From: CAZCJA01 sp964499015
Lineage (GTDB): Bacteria; Elusimicrobiota; Elusimicrobia; F11
DNA length: 47,828 nucleotides
Direction of reading: 5' to 3'
Assembly: GCA_964499015.1 (NCBI GenBank)
Contig: CAZCJA010000006.1
Coordinates: 1-47,828 of the forward strand
A model generated the notes under the pieces. It saw nothing but the letters and a program-made list of their open reading frames with translations, did no database searches and was not told the DNA's origin. The position numbers and the translations under genes are program-made. Shown here piece after piece: positions 17,028-25,901 of the stretch. The stretch's first letter is position 1. Each line of letters opens with the position of its first letter.

Positions 17028-17917
17028 CCATCGGTTCGTTTGACGGCGTTCACCGCGGCCACGCCGCGCTGTTGGATTTCACCGTTCACGCCGCCAAGAA
17101 GCGCAAACTTCGTTCCATGGCGCTCACCTTTAAAGTGCCTCCGAAAATCGTTTTAAATCAGGACGCGTCCAAATTGTTGCTCAGCGACGTAGAAGAAAAA
17201 AAATATTGGCTCGCTAAGCACGGATTGGACGAGGTTGAAGTCCTTAACTTTGACGACAAAATTCTGTCCTGCAAGCCGTTTCATTTCGTTCGCGACGTTC
17301 TGATCAAGAAATACAACGCTCGTGGTGTGGTTGTGGGGGCCGACTTCCGTTTTGGCGCAGGCCGCTCCGCGGGCGCCGTTGAACTGGTGCAGTGGGGTGG
17401 GGAATTCGAAATCCCGGTTTGGGTCGTTCCACCGGTTAAATGGAACGGCAAAGTGGTTTCTTCGTCATTGATTCGCGAAGCGTTGGCGAACGCGCGTATG
17501 GAAGCCGCCGGAAATTTACTCGGTCATCCCTACAGCGTGTATGGACACGTGGTGAAAGGCAACGCGCGGGGCCGGAAAATCGGTTTTCCCACGGCGAACC
17601 TTCAGGTCGCTCCCGAAAAACTTTTGCCAGCCGGCGTTTTCGCCGTCACCGGCTGGATCAACGGCAAAAACGCCAAAAAGACCCCGTTTAAGGGGGTTTG
17701 CAACATTGGCGTTCGGCCAACCCTTTACGATGCCGCGCCGGTGCTCACGGAAGTCCATCTTTTTGGGTTGAATCGCAATTTGGTGGGCAAGCGCATGCTG
17801 GTGGAATTGCGCAAGCGGCTGCGGGGGGAGAAGAAATTCACCTCGCTCAAGAAGCTGCAGGCCGCGATCGCCAAAGACGTTGAGCGCGCTCGTTTTTGGC
17901 TCGCTAAATCAAGCTAA
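17006..17917 (+). CDS. ribF: Bifunctional riboflavin kinase/FAD synthetase
   Basis: A 303-residue RibF, converting riboflavin to FMN and FAD. The N-terminal FAD-synthetase nucleotidyltransferase domain has the GSFDGVHRGH motif (10-19) and VSSSLIRE. The C-terminal riboflavin kinase domain has GRKIGFPTANL and GVCNIGVRPT. ATG 17006 with SD GGGGAG (16998-17003) is preferred over upstream in-frame codons inside truB. It is the last gene of the rimP operon before the rpsO promoter. Confidence 0.95.
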   Translation: MAKGRIITIGSFDGVHRGHAALLDFTVHAAKKRKLRSMALTFKVPPKIVLNQDASKLLLSDVEEKKYWLAKHGLDEVEVLNFDDKILSCKPFHFVRDVLIKKYNARGVVVGADFRFGAGRSAGAVELVQWGGEFEIPVWVVPPVKWNGKVVSSSLIREALANARMEAAGNLLGHPYSVYGHVVKGNARGRKIGFPTANLQVAPEKLLPAGVFAVTGWINGKNAKKTPFKGVCNIGVRPTLYDAAPVLTEVHLFGLNRNLVGKRMLVELRKRLRGEKKFTSLKKLQAAIAKDVERARFWLAKSS

Positions 17918-17927
17918 TTTTCGTTAT

Positions 17928-17956
17928 TTACAGGGGGGCCTGGCATTGTTTATAAT
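17928..17956 (+). promoter_or_regulatory. Promoter of rpsO
   Basis: TTACAG (17928-17933), a 17-bp spacer and a perfect TATAAT (17951-17956), starting 10 bp after the ribF stop. The predicted leader is about 30 bases. Confidence 0.75.
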
Positions 17957-17992
17957 CTTGGCCTTCCACACCTATTGAATCCAGAGGAGCCT

Positions 17993-18259
17993 ATGATTTC
18001 CAAAGAGAGAAAAGCAGCTGTCGCTACGCCGTTTAAAAGTCATCCCACCGACACCGGAAGCACCTCGGTCCAAATCGGTTTGTTGACCGAACGTATTAAC
18101 GATCTCACCAAGCACATGTCCACCAACGGTAAAGACTATTCTTCCCGTTTGGGGCTTTTGAAACTGGTTGGCCAGCGCCGCCGGCTTTTGAATTACCTTG
18201 GACAATCGGATCAGAGCAAGTACAAAAAAGTCATTTCTGATCTCAACCTTCGTAAATAA
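17993..18259 (+). CDS. rpsO: 30S ribosomal protein S15
   Basis: An 88-residue S15, which binds 16S rRNA early in 30S assembly. The family pattern is clear: SHPTDTGSTSVQIGLLTERI, then INDLTKHMSTNGKDYSSRLGL split by the conserved DxSxRxGL region, and LVGQRRRLLNYL. ATG 17993 with SD GAGGAG (17984-17989) is the start; a TTG six codons upstream is in frame but lacks an SD. As in most bacteria it lies directly upstream of pnp, but here a strong terminator separates the two. Confidence 0.97.
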   Translation: MISKERKAAVATPFKSHPTDTGSTSVQIGLLTERINDLTKHMSTNGKDYSSRLGLLKLVGQRRRLLNYLGQSDQSKYKKVISDLNLRK

Positions 18260-18281
18260 ATTTAAATTGAAACACTAAAAA

Positions 18282-18326
18282 ACATCGAACCTCATACGAT
18301 TTTACTTGAGGTTCGGTGTTTTTTTT
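18282..18326 (+). terminator. Rho-independent terminator after rpsO
   Basis: ACATCGAACCTCA (18282-18294) pairs with TGAGGTTCGGTGT (18307-18319) over 13 bp with one G-U pair, followed by a run of T to 18326. Confidence 0.93.
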
Positions 18327-18373
18327 AGGAAAACGAGCCCACCGAGACCCCCAAAGATAAATTGGGCGCAAAA

Positions 18374-18417
18374 GGGATGCATCCGCTTCTTAATAATATG
18401 AGAGGCAAATGGATCCC
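18374..18417 (+). promoter_or_regulatory. Long stem-loop in the pnp leader
   Basis: GGGAT (18374) and CAT (18380) pair with ATG (18409) and ATCCC (18413), separated by one G-G mismatch. Inside, GCTTCT (18385-18390) pairs with AGAGGC (18401-18406) around a ten-base AT-rich loop. The structure ends 35 bases before the pnp ATG and has no T tract, so it is not a terminator. It is comparable in position to the RNase III/PNPase autoregulatory hairpin known upstream of E. coli pnp. No clear promoter was found between the rpsO terminator and pnp. Confidence 0.55.
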
Positions 18418-18452
18418 TGTGCGGAGGGCCGGTTCCACACAAGGAGAAAGCA

Positions 18453-20657
18453 ATGTTCAACGATAAAGCAAAAAGCACCACCATCAGCATAGACGGCAAA
18501 GAAATTCACGTCGAAACCGGCGAAGTGGCGAAACAGGCCCGCGGTTCCGTCCTCGTCAGATGCGGAGACACCGTCGTTCTCGTCACCGCTTGCATGAACC
18601 CCGAGCCGAAACCCGGCACCGACTTCCTGCCGATGACCGTCGACTACAAAGAACGCACGTACGCCGCCGGTAAAATCCCCGGTGGATTCTTCAAACGCGA
18701 AGCCCGTCCCCGCGAAAAAGAAACTTTAATCTCCCGTCTTATCGACCGCAGCATCCGCCCGCACTTCCCGGAAGGCCTCCACAACGAAATTAACGTGATC
18801 GTCATGCTTCTGTCGATCGACAAGGAAAACGATCCGGACATGCTCGGCATGGTCGGCGCGAGTTTCGCGCTCGGCCTCTCCGACATTCCGTGGAACGGTC
18901 CGATCGCCGCTGTCCGCATCGGCCGCATCAACGACCAGTTCGTCGTGAACCCGACCGTTGAAGAAGAAGCCGCCTCCACCATGAACTTGGTGGTCGCCGG
19001 CCGCAAAGGCTCGCCGGTCATGATCGAAGGCGGAGCCAACGAGTTGTCCGAAGATTTGATGCTCCAGGCGCTAAAATTGGCGCAGGAGAAAATCGATGAA
19101 ATGTGCGCGTGGCAGGAAACGTTCTTCAAACAGCATGGCCGCGCGAAACTTCCGTTCGAGGCCGTGAAGCTTGATCCCGCGATCAAGAAAGCCATGGAAG
19201 ACAAGATCGCCGACAAGTTGAAATCCGCCCTGCGCGTGCCGGAAAAACTCCAGCGCGAAGACGCGATTTCGATGCTTCGCGCCGAAGCCATGAAAGAATT
19301 GAAGGAAAGCTATCCGGATAGCATCGCGTTCGGGCCTTCGATCATCGAAGAAATCATTTATAACGAAGTGCGCCGCATGGTCCTGCAAGACAAAGTCCGC
19401 GCCGACGGCCGTCCTTATCATAAGGTCCGTCCGCTCTCGGCTCAGATCGGCGTTTTGCCCCGCGCTCATGGTTCCGCCCTTTTTACCCGCGGCCAGACGC
19501 AGACCATTGCCACCGCCACGCTCGGCACCCCGGGCGACATGCAGATCATTGACGACATCCTCGGCGAATACAAAGAGCGCTTCATGCTCCACTACAACTT
19601 CCCGTCGTTCTCAACCGGTGAAGCCCGGCCGGACCGGGGAACCGGACGCCGCGAAATCGGCCACGGCAACTTGGCTCGCCGCGCGCTTGAACCGCTTCTG
19701 CCCAAAGACGATGAATTCCCGTACACAATCCGCGTGGTCTCGGACATCATGGAATCGAATGGTTCCTCGTCCATGGCCTCGGTTTGCGGCGGAGCGCTTG
19801 CCATGATGAACGCGGGCGTGCCGTTGAAAGCCTCCTGCGCCGGCATCGCGATGGGACTGATTAAAGAAAATGATCAGCTCGCTGTTTTGACCGACATTAT
19901 CGGCCTCGAAGACTTTATGGGCGACATGGACTTCAAAGTGGCCGGCACCCGCGAGGGCATTACCGCCATTCAAATGGACATCAAGATCTCCGGCGTCACC
20001 ATCGATATTCTCACCGTCGCGCTGAAGCAGGCCAAAGAAGCGCGCCTCCACATCCTCGACTATATGGACACCGTGCTGAAGGCGCCGGGCGAACTCTCCG
20101 AGTTTGCGCCGCGCATGATCACCGTGGACATTCCGGTCGACAAGATCGGCGCGCTCATCGGCCCGGGCGGCAAGAACATCCGCAGCCTGCAGGAAGAAAC
20201 CGGCGCGACAATTGAAGTCGACGACGACGGCCGCGTGTACATCTCCTCCGAAAACGCCGAGTCCGTTGAAGCCGCGAAGCAGTACGTCGAAGGCATGGCG
20301 GCCGTTCCGGAAGTGGGAAAAACCTATAAAGGCAAAGTCGTGAAAGTCATGCCGAACCTGGGCGCGTTCGTTGAGTTCATGCCCGGTCGCGACGGACTCG
20401 TCCATATTTCACAGCTCGCTTGGAAACGCGTTGAGCGCGTGGAAGACGAAGTGAAAGAAGGCGACGAGATCGAAGTGAAAGTGATGGAGCTCGACAGCCA
20501 GGGCCGCGTGAATTTGTCGCGCCGCGCTCTCCTGCCGGTGCCCGAAGGTTACGACGCGTCCAAAGAAACGCCGTATCGCCGCCCAGATCGCGGTGGTGAT
20601 CGCGGCGGCCGCCCGCCGTTCCGCGGTGGCGATCGAGGACGGGGTCCGCGTCGCTAA
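18453..20657 (+). CDS. pnp: Polyribonucleotide nucleotidyltransferase (PNPase)
   Basis: A 734-residue PNPase, the phosphorolytic 3'-5' exoribonuclease of the RNA degradosome. Two RNase PH-like domains are present (N-terminal FFKREARPREKETL region; the second with FMLHYNFPSFSTGEARP and the catalytic-core SNGSSSMASVCGG). A KH domain (ALIGPGGKNIRSLQEETGA, ~565-585) and an S1 domain (from ~622) follow. The C-terminal ~40 residues are Arg/Gly-rich with GGDRGG repeats, a low-complexity RNA-binding tail. SD AAGGAG precedes ATG 18453. The usual rpsO-pnp gene order is kept. Confidence 0.98.
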   Translation: MFNDKAKSTTISIDGKEIHVETGEVAKQARGSVLVRCGDTVVLVTACMNPEPKPGTDFLPMTVDYKERTYAAGKIPGGFFKREARPREKETLISRLIDRSIRPHFPEGLHNEINVIVMLLSIDKENDPDMLGMVGASFALGLSDIPWNGPIAAVRIGRINDQFVVNPTVEEEAASTMNLVVAGRKGSPVMIEGGANELSEDLMLQALKLAQEKIDEMCAWQETFFKQHGRAKLPFEAVKLDPAIKKAMEDKIADKLKSALRVPEKLQREDAISMLRAEAMKELKESYPDSIAFGPSIIEEIIYNEVRRMVLQDKVRADGRPYHKVRPLSAQIGVLPRAHGSALFTRGQTQTIATATLGTPGDMQIIDDILGEYKERFMLHYNFPSFSTGEARPDRGTGRREIGHGNLARRALEPLLPKDDEFPYTIRVVSDIMESNGSSSMASVCGGALAMMNAGVPLKASCAGIAMGLIKENDQLAVLTDIIGLEDFMGDMDFKVAGTREGITAIQMDIKISGVTIDILTVALKQAKEARLHILDYMDTVLKAPGELSEFAPRMITVDIPVDKIGALIGPGGKNIRSLQEETGATIEVDDDGRVYISSENAESVEAAKQYVEGMAAVPEVGKTYKGKVVKVMPNLGAFVEFMPGRDGLVHISQLAWKRVERVEDEVKEGDEIEVKVMELDSQGRVNLSRRALLPVPEGYDASKETPYRRPDRGGDRGGRPPFRGGDRGRGPRR

Positions 20658-20666
20658 TTAACAACC

Positions 20667-21119
20667 ATGCCCAACGGAAAGAAAAAAGTAACGACAGATG
20701 ATCTAGCCGACTATCTTCAGTTCATGGAGGAGAAAAACCTCCATGAGCTGGAGATAAAAGACGGCGATTTTCACGTGAAGTTGGTCCGCCAATCGCGCGG
20801 CCAGCACATCGTGACGGACATGTCGCATCCCGTTTCCGCTAAGGCTGCGCCGGGCAAGCACTCGCCCGCCGCCCCGGTGGAAGAGGGGACGCCCGTTAAA
20901 GCGCCGATCGCCGGAGTCTTCTATCGGGCGCGTTCGCCCCAGTCGCCGGCGTTCGTGAACGTCGGAGATAGCGTGACATCCGAGCAGACGATGTGTATTA
21001 TTGAGGCAATGAAGGTGATGAACGAAATCGTCGCCGGAGCCAGCGGTCGGGTCGCGAAAATTCTTGTGGAAAATGGTAAACCGATCGAAGCAGGACAAAC
21101 GCTTTTTATCCTGAAATAG
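20667..21119 (+). CDS. accB: Biotin carboxyl carrier protein of acetyl-CoA carboxylase
   Basis: A 150-residue biotin carrier. The N-terminal helix region (DDLADYLQFMEEKNLHELEI) and a Pro/Ala-rich linker are typical of AccB. The C-terminal biotinyl domain has EAMKVMNE, with biotin-accepting Lys116, and ends GQTLFILK. It hands carboxybiotin to the carboxyltransferase for malonyl-CoA synthesis. The usual partner accC (biotin carboxylase) does not follow; ftsK does, so accB is detached from it here. It starts 9 bp after the pnp stop. Confidence 0.92.
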   Translation: MPNGKKKVTTDDLADYLQFMEEKNLHELEIKDGDFHVKLVRQSRGQHIVTDMSHPVSAKAAPGKHSPAAPVEEGTPVKAPIAGVFYRARSPQSPAFVNVGDSVTSEQTMCIIEAMKVMNEIVAGASGRVAKILVENGKPIEAGQTLFILK

Positions 21120-21135
21120 GAGTCACACATACACG

Positions 21136-23373
21136 GTGCCTAACCGGTATCCACCACGCTTCTTCTTGAAGACACAAACGAAGACCAAGCGACAGACAAA
21201 AAAAGTCGACTGGTTGGGTGCTTTCCTTCTTTTCTCCGGACTTCTCTCCTTCTACTGCGTATTGTTTCCCGCATCAGCCGGTTCCATGGGCCGCAGCGTC
21301 GTGCAATTCCTTTCCTGGTTGTCCGGCTCGGGCCGCTACTTCATTCCGCTCTATATTGGCGCGTTGGGCATCACGCTTCTTTCCAAAAACCTTAAACGCC
21401 CCACGGCGCTTCCGCTTATCTTGTCGCTGCTTTTGTTTGGCTGCGTCCTTGTGCTTTTCACGCTGGTTAGTAAAGCGGTTTGGCTGGAGAATCATGGGGG
21501 AATCATCGGCCAGGCGGGGGAAGTTCTTTTTCAGCGTTTGTTCGGCGTGGCCGGCAGCTGGATTATCATCGGCGGCTTGATTGCGACCTTTACGATTCTT
21601 TTGGCCGGCATGAGCCCCGGCGACGTTCTTTCCCGCTTTAAAGATCTTTTGGTCAACGATTGGCACGAATGGCGCTCGGCCAAACTGGCGCCGCCAGCCA
21701 AGCGCGAGAAGAAAGCGCCGGTCGTCACCTCCAAAATAACCGCGCCGCCCGCGCCGGTCGTTCAACCCGCGGTGGCCAAGCCCGCCGCGCCGCCGAAAAT
21801 CATGACGCGCGACGAGGCGCCGCGCCCGGAGCGTCCGCGCTCGCCCATTCAGCCGGTGCGAGAGCTGAAAGAGCCGGCTGCCGCCGCGTCCAGCGCGCCG
21901 TCGAAACCGTATCAGCCGCCGGCGCTCGACATTTTTGAAACCATGGGCGGCAACGCGTTCCACGTGCCGAAAGAAGAACTGCGCGCCCGCGCCGCGCTGC
22001 TCGAGCAAACGCTCGCAAACTTTGACATCGCCGCCAACGTCGTTGAAATCCATCCCGGCCCCGTCATCACCCGCTACGATCTCGAGCCCGCGCCGGGCGT
22101 AAAAGTGTCGTCGATCGCCAGCCGTTCCGACGATTTGGCGCTGGCCATGAAATCTATCGGTATTCGCGTGCTCGCCCCGATTCCGGGCAAAGGCGCGGTC
22201 GGCGTGGAAATTCCGAACTCCTCACCCGAGCCGGTTGGTCTGCAGGAACTTTTAAACAAGCCTGAATTCACCAGCCATCCGTCGCCGCTCGCGTTTGTGT
22301 TGGGGAAAACCGTTTCCGGCGAGCCGTACATCGCCGACTTGGCGAAAATGCCGCATTTGCTGATCGCCGGCGCCACCGGCGCGGGAAAAAGCGTCTGCGT
22401 GCACGCGCTGATCTCGTCCATTTTGTACCGCATGGGCCCGGACCAGGTGAAATTCACGCTGATCGACCCGAAACGCCTCGAACTTCCGTCGTACTCGCAG
22501 ATCCCGCATTTGTACGATCCGCGCAACGCGCCCGCCAACGCCGAAGTGATCACCAATTCGAAACAGGCCGCCAAAGCGCTGACGCGTTTGGTCAAAGTGA
22601 TGGAATACCGCTACGATCAGTTTGCCAAGGCCAGTGTGCGCAACATCGAGTCCTACAACCAGAAGCAGAAAGCCAAAGGCCTGCCGCCCGAATATTATTT
22701 GGTCGTGATCATCGACGAATTGGCCGACCTCATGATCACCTCGCCCAAGGAAGTGGAAGATTCCGTGCAGCGCCTGGCGCAGATGGCGCGCGCGGTGGGC
22801 ATCCATCTGGTGCTGGCCACCCAGCGTCCGTCCGTCGACGTCATCACGGGCGTGATCAAAGCCAATTTGCCGGCGCGTATCGCTTTGCGCGTGGCTTCTT
22901 CAACGGATTCGCGCGTCATCATCGACACCATCGGCGCGGACTGCCTGCTCGGAAAAGGCGACATGCTGTACTTGCCGCCGGCCCAGCCCGACCCGATCCG
23001 CATCCAGGGCGCATATGTGTCGGAGAAAGAAGTGGAAAATTTGGTGAACCACGTGAAGCAGTTCGGCATGCCGAATTACGCGGACTTGTTCAGCTCCGGC
23101 GGCTCGCTTGAGTTCGCCGTCGAAGACAAAAAAGAAATGAAGGACCTTCTTGAAGGACTCAAGCTTATCCTTGAGCGCCGCCGCGTGTCACAAGACCTGC
23201 TCAAGGCCCACTTCGGCTCGTCGGCCCGCGCCACCAATATTCTCTCCCTCATGGAAGTGAAACAGTTCATTATGAAGCCTGAAGGCACCAACCGTTGGGA
23301 AATCAATTTCGACATGATCGAGGAATTCTTGGGCAAAGTCGGAAACATTCCCGAAAACGAATTGATGCAGTGA
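21136..23373 (+). CDS. ftsK: DNA translocase FtsK/SpoIIIE
   Basis: A 745-residue FtsK. About four N-terminal membrane segments (to ~165) anchor it at the septum. A Pro/Ala-rich linker follows (~185-270), then the alpha/beta motor with Walker A GATGAGKS (412-419), Walker B region YYLVVIIDELADLM, and LATQRPSVDVITG. A C-terminal winged-helix gamma domain (~670-740) would read the KOPS-like orienting sequences. It pumps chromosomal DNA during division and activates Xer recombination at dif; a Xer recombinase lies at 28675. The start is GTG 21136. It overlaps the lolA start as GTGA. Confidence 0.96.
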   Translation: MPNRYPPRFFLKTQTKTKRQTKKVDWLGAFLLFSGLLSFYCVLFPASAGSMGRSVVQFLSWLSGSGRYFIPLYIGALGITLLSKNLKRPTALPLILSLLLFGCVLVLFTLVSKAVWLENHGGIIGQAGEVLFQRLFGVAGSWIIIGGLIATFTILLAGMSPGDVLSRFKDLLVNDWHEWRSAKLAPPAKREKKAPVVTSKITAPPAPVVQPAVAKPAAPPKIMTRDEAPRPERPRSPIQPVRELKEPAAAASSAPSKPYQPPALDIFETMGGNAFHVPKEELRARAALLEQTLANFDIAANVVEIHPGPVITRYDLEPAPGVKVSSIASRSDDLALAMKSIGIRVLAPIPGKGAVGVEIPNSSPEPVGLQELLNKPEFTSHPSPLAFVLGKTVSGEPYIADLAKMPHLLIAGATGAGKSVCVHALISSILYRMGPDQVKFTLIDPKRLELPSYSQIPHLYDPRNAPANAEVITNSKQAAKALTRLVKVMEYRYDQFAKASVRNIESYNQKQKAKGLPPEYYLVVIIDELADLMITSPKEVEDSVQRLAQMARAVGIHLVLATQRPSVDVITGVIKANLPARIALRVASSTDSRVIIDTIGADCLLGKGDMLYLPPAQPDPIRIQGAYVSEKEVENLVNHVKQFGMPNYADLFSSGGSLEFAVEDKKEMKDLLEGLKLILERRRVSQDLLKAHFGSSARATNILSLMEVKQFIMKPEGTNRWEINFDMIEEFLGKVGNIPENELMQ

Positions 23374-24011
23374 AACGAGCCGCCGTCCTACTCCTTCTCC
23401 TCCCGTCGTTGTCGTTTGGCACCACGCTTCCCGAAGTGATCACCAATATGGAAAAAAGCGAGAAAGACGTTTCCATCCTGCGCTTTGACTACGAACAGAA
23501 AATTAATTTTACCGCCATCGAGACCACCTCCAACGTCAGCGGCAAAGCCGTGTTCGGCAAAGGCGGACGCTTCCGCTTGACCAAGCAGCACCCCGATCTG
23601 CAGGAGATCGTTTCCGACGGAAAAACCTTATCCGTCTATACACCGTCGTACAAACAGGTGTGGAAGGGCGCCTGGAAAGGCTGGGAACGCGCGGCGATGG
23701 TGCCAAAGGGATTTGTCCCGGTGAACGATTTCACGCAGGAGTTGAAGAAAAATTTTGATTTGAGCCTTGCGCCGAAAAACCTGCGCGATTCCCTGGTTCG
23801 CTTGAACGCGGTGCCGAAAGACCGTTCGGCCGGCTACCGCCTGGAAATCGGCGTTTCATCAACCAGCTGGCTTGTGGAAGAGATAAGATTCGTCACCGAA
23901 TCGGCCGACGTGAAGACCTTTTTCAGCAAAATCGAGGTCAATCCCGCGGACGAACGCGGCGACTTTAAGCTCGAGATTCCGAAAGGAGTGGAAGTCATTC
24001 CCTTGAACTAA
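23370..24011 (+). CDS. lolA: LolA-like outer-membrane lipoprotein carrier protein
   Basis: A 213-residue periplasmic protein. It starts at GTG 23370, overlapping the ftsK stop (GTGA); a frame extension inside ftsK is rejected because residues 1-17 from here (KRAAVLLLLLPSLSFG) are a clean signal peptide. The mature part follows the LolA/LppC half-barrel: FDYEQKINFTA, GKGGRFRLTK, SDGKTLSVYTPSYKQVW, and a C-terminal IEVNPADERGDFKLEIPKG. It would carry lipoproteins through the periplasm, which implies an outer membrane. ftsK-lolA adjacency is common in Proteobacteria too. Confidence 0.85.
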   Translation: MKRAAVLLLLLPSLSFGTTLPEVITNMEKSEKDVSILRFDYEQKINFTAIETTSNVSGKAVFGKGGRFRLTKQHPDLQEIVSDGKTLSVYTPSYKQVWKGAWKGWERAAMVPKGFVPVNDFTQELKKNFDLSLAPKNLRDSLVRLNAVPKDRSAGYRLEIGVSSTSWLVEEIRFVTESADVKTFFSKIEVNPADERGDFKLEIPKGVEVIPLN

Positions 24012-24012
24012 C

Positions 24013-24729
24013 ATGTCCGAAAACGAACCCGATAAGAAAGACATTATGCTGCAGATCGGCGCGGCGCTTGCCGAGCGCCGCAAGCTGCGCAAACTTTCCG
24101 TTTCCGATATCAGCCAGGCGCTGAAGATTCGCGCGTCGTACATCGAATCGCTTGAGGCGGGAAATTGGAAGGAGCTGCCCGGGGAAGTCTATGTCCGCGG
24201 TTTCAGCCTGCGTTACGCACAATATTTGGGATTAAACGGCCGCGAACTCATGGCCCCATACATGGAGAAGGCCTCCATCGACGCCCGCGCCTCCAACGAT
24301 TTGTCTCCGCAGTTCAAGAAATCAGACCCGATTAAATCGCCTTGGGTCTGGGCGGGAGTGGGGCTGTTGTTCGTCGCGGGACTCGTGAAATTTTTAAAGC
24401 CGGACCAGCCGGTCGCGCCCCCGAGTATTCAAAAACAAGCGCCGTCCGCCCCGAAAGAGGAAAAGCCCGTTCCCGTGGAAGCGCCGAAACTCGTTCACGA
24501 GAAGCACAAGCTCGATTTGTTCACGCCTGAACAGCTGTGGCTGCGCGTGAAGTCCGCTGACAAGACGTTCGAAGGTTTCATTCCCGAAGGAACCACCTGG
24601 ACCTTCAGCGGCGAGGGGCAATTTGAAGTACGCATGGGGCACACGCGCAACGTGGCGCTCGTTTTCGACGGCCGGAGCGTGACTCTGGGCGGCGAACAAA
24701 GGAAGATCCTGCTGCCGGATGAAAATTAA
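24013..24729 (+). CDS. RodZ-like membrane protein with cytoplasmic HTH
   Basis: A 238-residue protein with the RodZ layout. A Cro/CI-type helix-turn-helix (HTH_25) at ~12-75 includes LSVSDISQALKIRASYIESL and the typical GEVYVRGFSLRYAQYLGL. A single transmembrane segment is at ~112-130, then a Pro/Lys-rich linker and a C-terminal DUF4115-type beta domain (WLRVKSADKTFEGFIPEG). RodZ links MreB to the wall-synthesis machinery. Here it follows lolA by 1 bp and overlaps pgsA by 11 bp. Assignment to the RodZ-like group is firm; a cell-shape role is inferred. Confidence 0.82.
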   Translation: MSENEPDKKDIMLQIGAALAERRKLRKLSVSDISQALKIRASYIESLEAGNWKELPGEVYVRGFSLRYAQYLGLNGRELMAPYMEKASIDARASNDLSPQFKKSDPIKSPWVWAGVGLLFVAGLVKFLKPDQPVAPPSIQKQAPSAPKEEKPVPVEAPKLVHEKHKLDLFTPEQLWLRVKSADKTFEGFIPEGTTWTFSGEGQFEVRMGHTRNVALVFDGRSVTLGGEQRKILLPDEN

Positions 24730-25360
24730 CACCGCCAACAAACTGACGTTTCTGCGGATTGTTCTGATCTTTCCGTTTCTGACGTTCACGATCCACGACA
24801 ACGTGTACACGCGCGGCGTCGCGCTGGTCTTTTTTATCATCGCGAGCCTGACCGATCTTTATGACGGGAAAATCGCTCGCCGAGATAACATGATCACCGT
24901 TTTGGGGACGTTCCTGGACCCGCTCGCCGATAAACTGCTGATTTCCGCCGCATTTATTGCGTTTGTTCAAATTCCGGAAATTTACGTGCCCGCCTGGATG
25001 GTGATCATGATCATCGGCCGCGAATTTTTGATCACCGGCCTGCGCACCCTTGCCATCTCGCAAAATCGCGTTTTACCGGCAATGCCGGCGGGCAAATTTA
25101 AGACCACTTCCCAAATTACCGCGATCATCACAATCCTGGTTATTTTGATCGTTAATTCTTTACTCGAAGATTGGGGAGGGATTCCCAAAGGAAGCCTGGA
25201 GCGGCACGCGGATATTTTCTGGCTTTGGCTCGGCCGTGTGCTCAAGTACGGGCCGTATTTGCTCACGCTCTTTGTGGCGATGCTGACGGTGCTCTCGGGC
25301 GCGCTCTATGTTAAAGACAATATCGACCTCTTTGATGAAGGACGCGCAAACAAGCGTTGA
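24719..25360 (+). CDS. pgsA: CDP-diacylglycerol--glycerol-3-phosphate 3-phosphatidyltransferase
   Basis: A 213-residue integral membrane enzyme that makes phosphatidylglycerol phosphate. The CDP-alcohol phosphotransferase motif DG(x2)AR(x8)G(x3)D(x3)D is perfect: D49 G50, A53 R54, G63, D67, D71. Several hydrophobic helices surround it. The next enzyme of the pathway, PgpA, is encoded directly downstream with a 26-bp overlap. The region fits the broadly conserved ftsK-...-pgsA-...-recA order. Confidence 0.95.
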   Translation: MKINTANKLTFLRIVLIFPFLTFTIHDNVYTRGVALVFFIIASLTDLYDGKIARRDNMITVLGTFLDPLADKLLISAAFIAFVQIPEIYVPAWMVIMIIGREFLITGLRTLAISQNRVLPAMPAGKFKTTSQITAIITILVILIVNSLLEDWGGIPKGSLERHADIFWLWLGRVLKYGPYLLTLFVAMLTVLSGALYVKDNIDLFDEGRANKR

Positions 25361-25901
25361 GCCGCCGTTAAGGCGCGGCGCGATCGAACGGGGCGTCGAA
25401 CGCCTCTCGGTCATGCTGGCGAGCTGTTTTTACACAAGCTTCGCTCCGGCCAAGTTCGTGTCCACATTCCATCTCCGCATCGGCAAAAAATCCCTCACCG
25501 AAGAAAAATGGACCGGTGCCGGCTTCGTCGGTTCCTGCTGGGGGCTTCTAACCCATCTTTTCCTGCCCTATGAATTCATCTCATCGGGTATTGCGCTTTT
25601 CCTGGGCGTTATTTCGGCGATTTTTTTCTCGCAGATCGCGGAGCGGTCCATGAAATCGCACGACGACCCGCGCATCGTCATTGACGAATGGATCGGCGCG
25701 TGGATCGCGCTGTGGATGCTGCCTCAAGCGCTGACAACGGAAGTCATCCTCGCGTTCATCTTGTTCCGCTTGTTCGACACCTTCAAAGGTCCATGGGGCC
25801 ATTCCCTGCAAAAGCTGCCCGGCGGCTTCGGCGTGGTGCTCGATGATGTGATGGCCGGACTTCTCGCCAACATTGTCGTCCGCATCACGATGATGTTTTG
25901 A
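25335..25901 (+). CDS. pgpA: Phosphatidylglycerophosphatase A
   Basis: A 188-residue PgpA-family membrane protein that removes phosphate from phosphatidylglycerol phosphate. Diagnostic motifs are DDPRIVIDEWIGAWIAL, FRLFDTFKGPWG and LPGGFGVVLDDVMAG, whose acidic residues bind metal. Three or four hydrophobic segments are visible. ATG 25335 is chosen (an in-frame start at 25308 would lie deeper in pgsA). The pair pgsA-pgpA gives two consecutive steps of phosphatidylglycerol synthesis. The stop overlaps the next gene's TTG start (TTGA). Confidence 0.93.
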   Translation: MKDAQTSVEPPLRRGAIERGVERLSVMLASCFYTSFAPAKFVSTFHLRIGKKSLTEEKWTGAGFVGSCWGLLTHLFLPYEFISSGIALFLGVISAIFFSQIAERSMKSHDDPRIVIDEWIGAWIALWMLPQALTTEVILAFILFRLFDTFKGPWGHSLQKLPGGFGVVLDDVMAGLLANIVVRITMMF

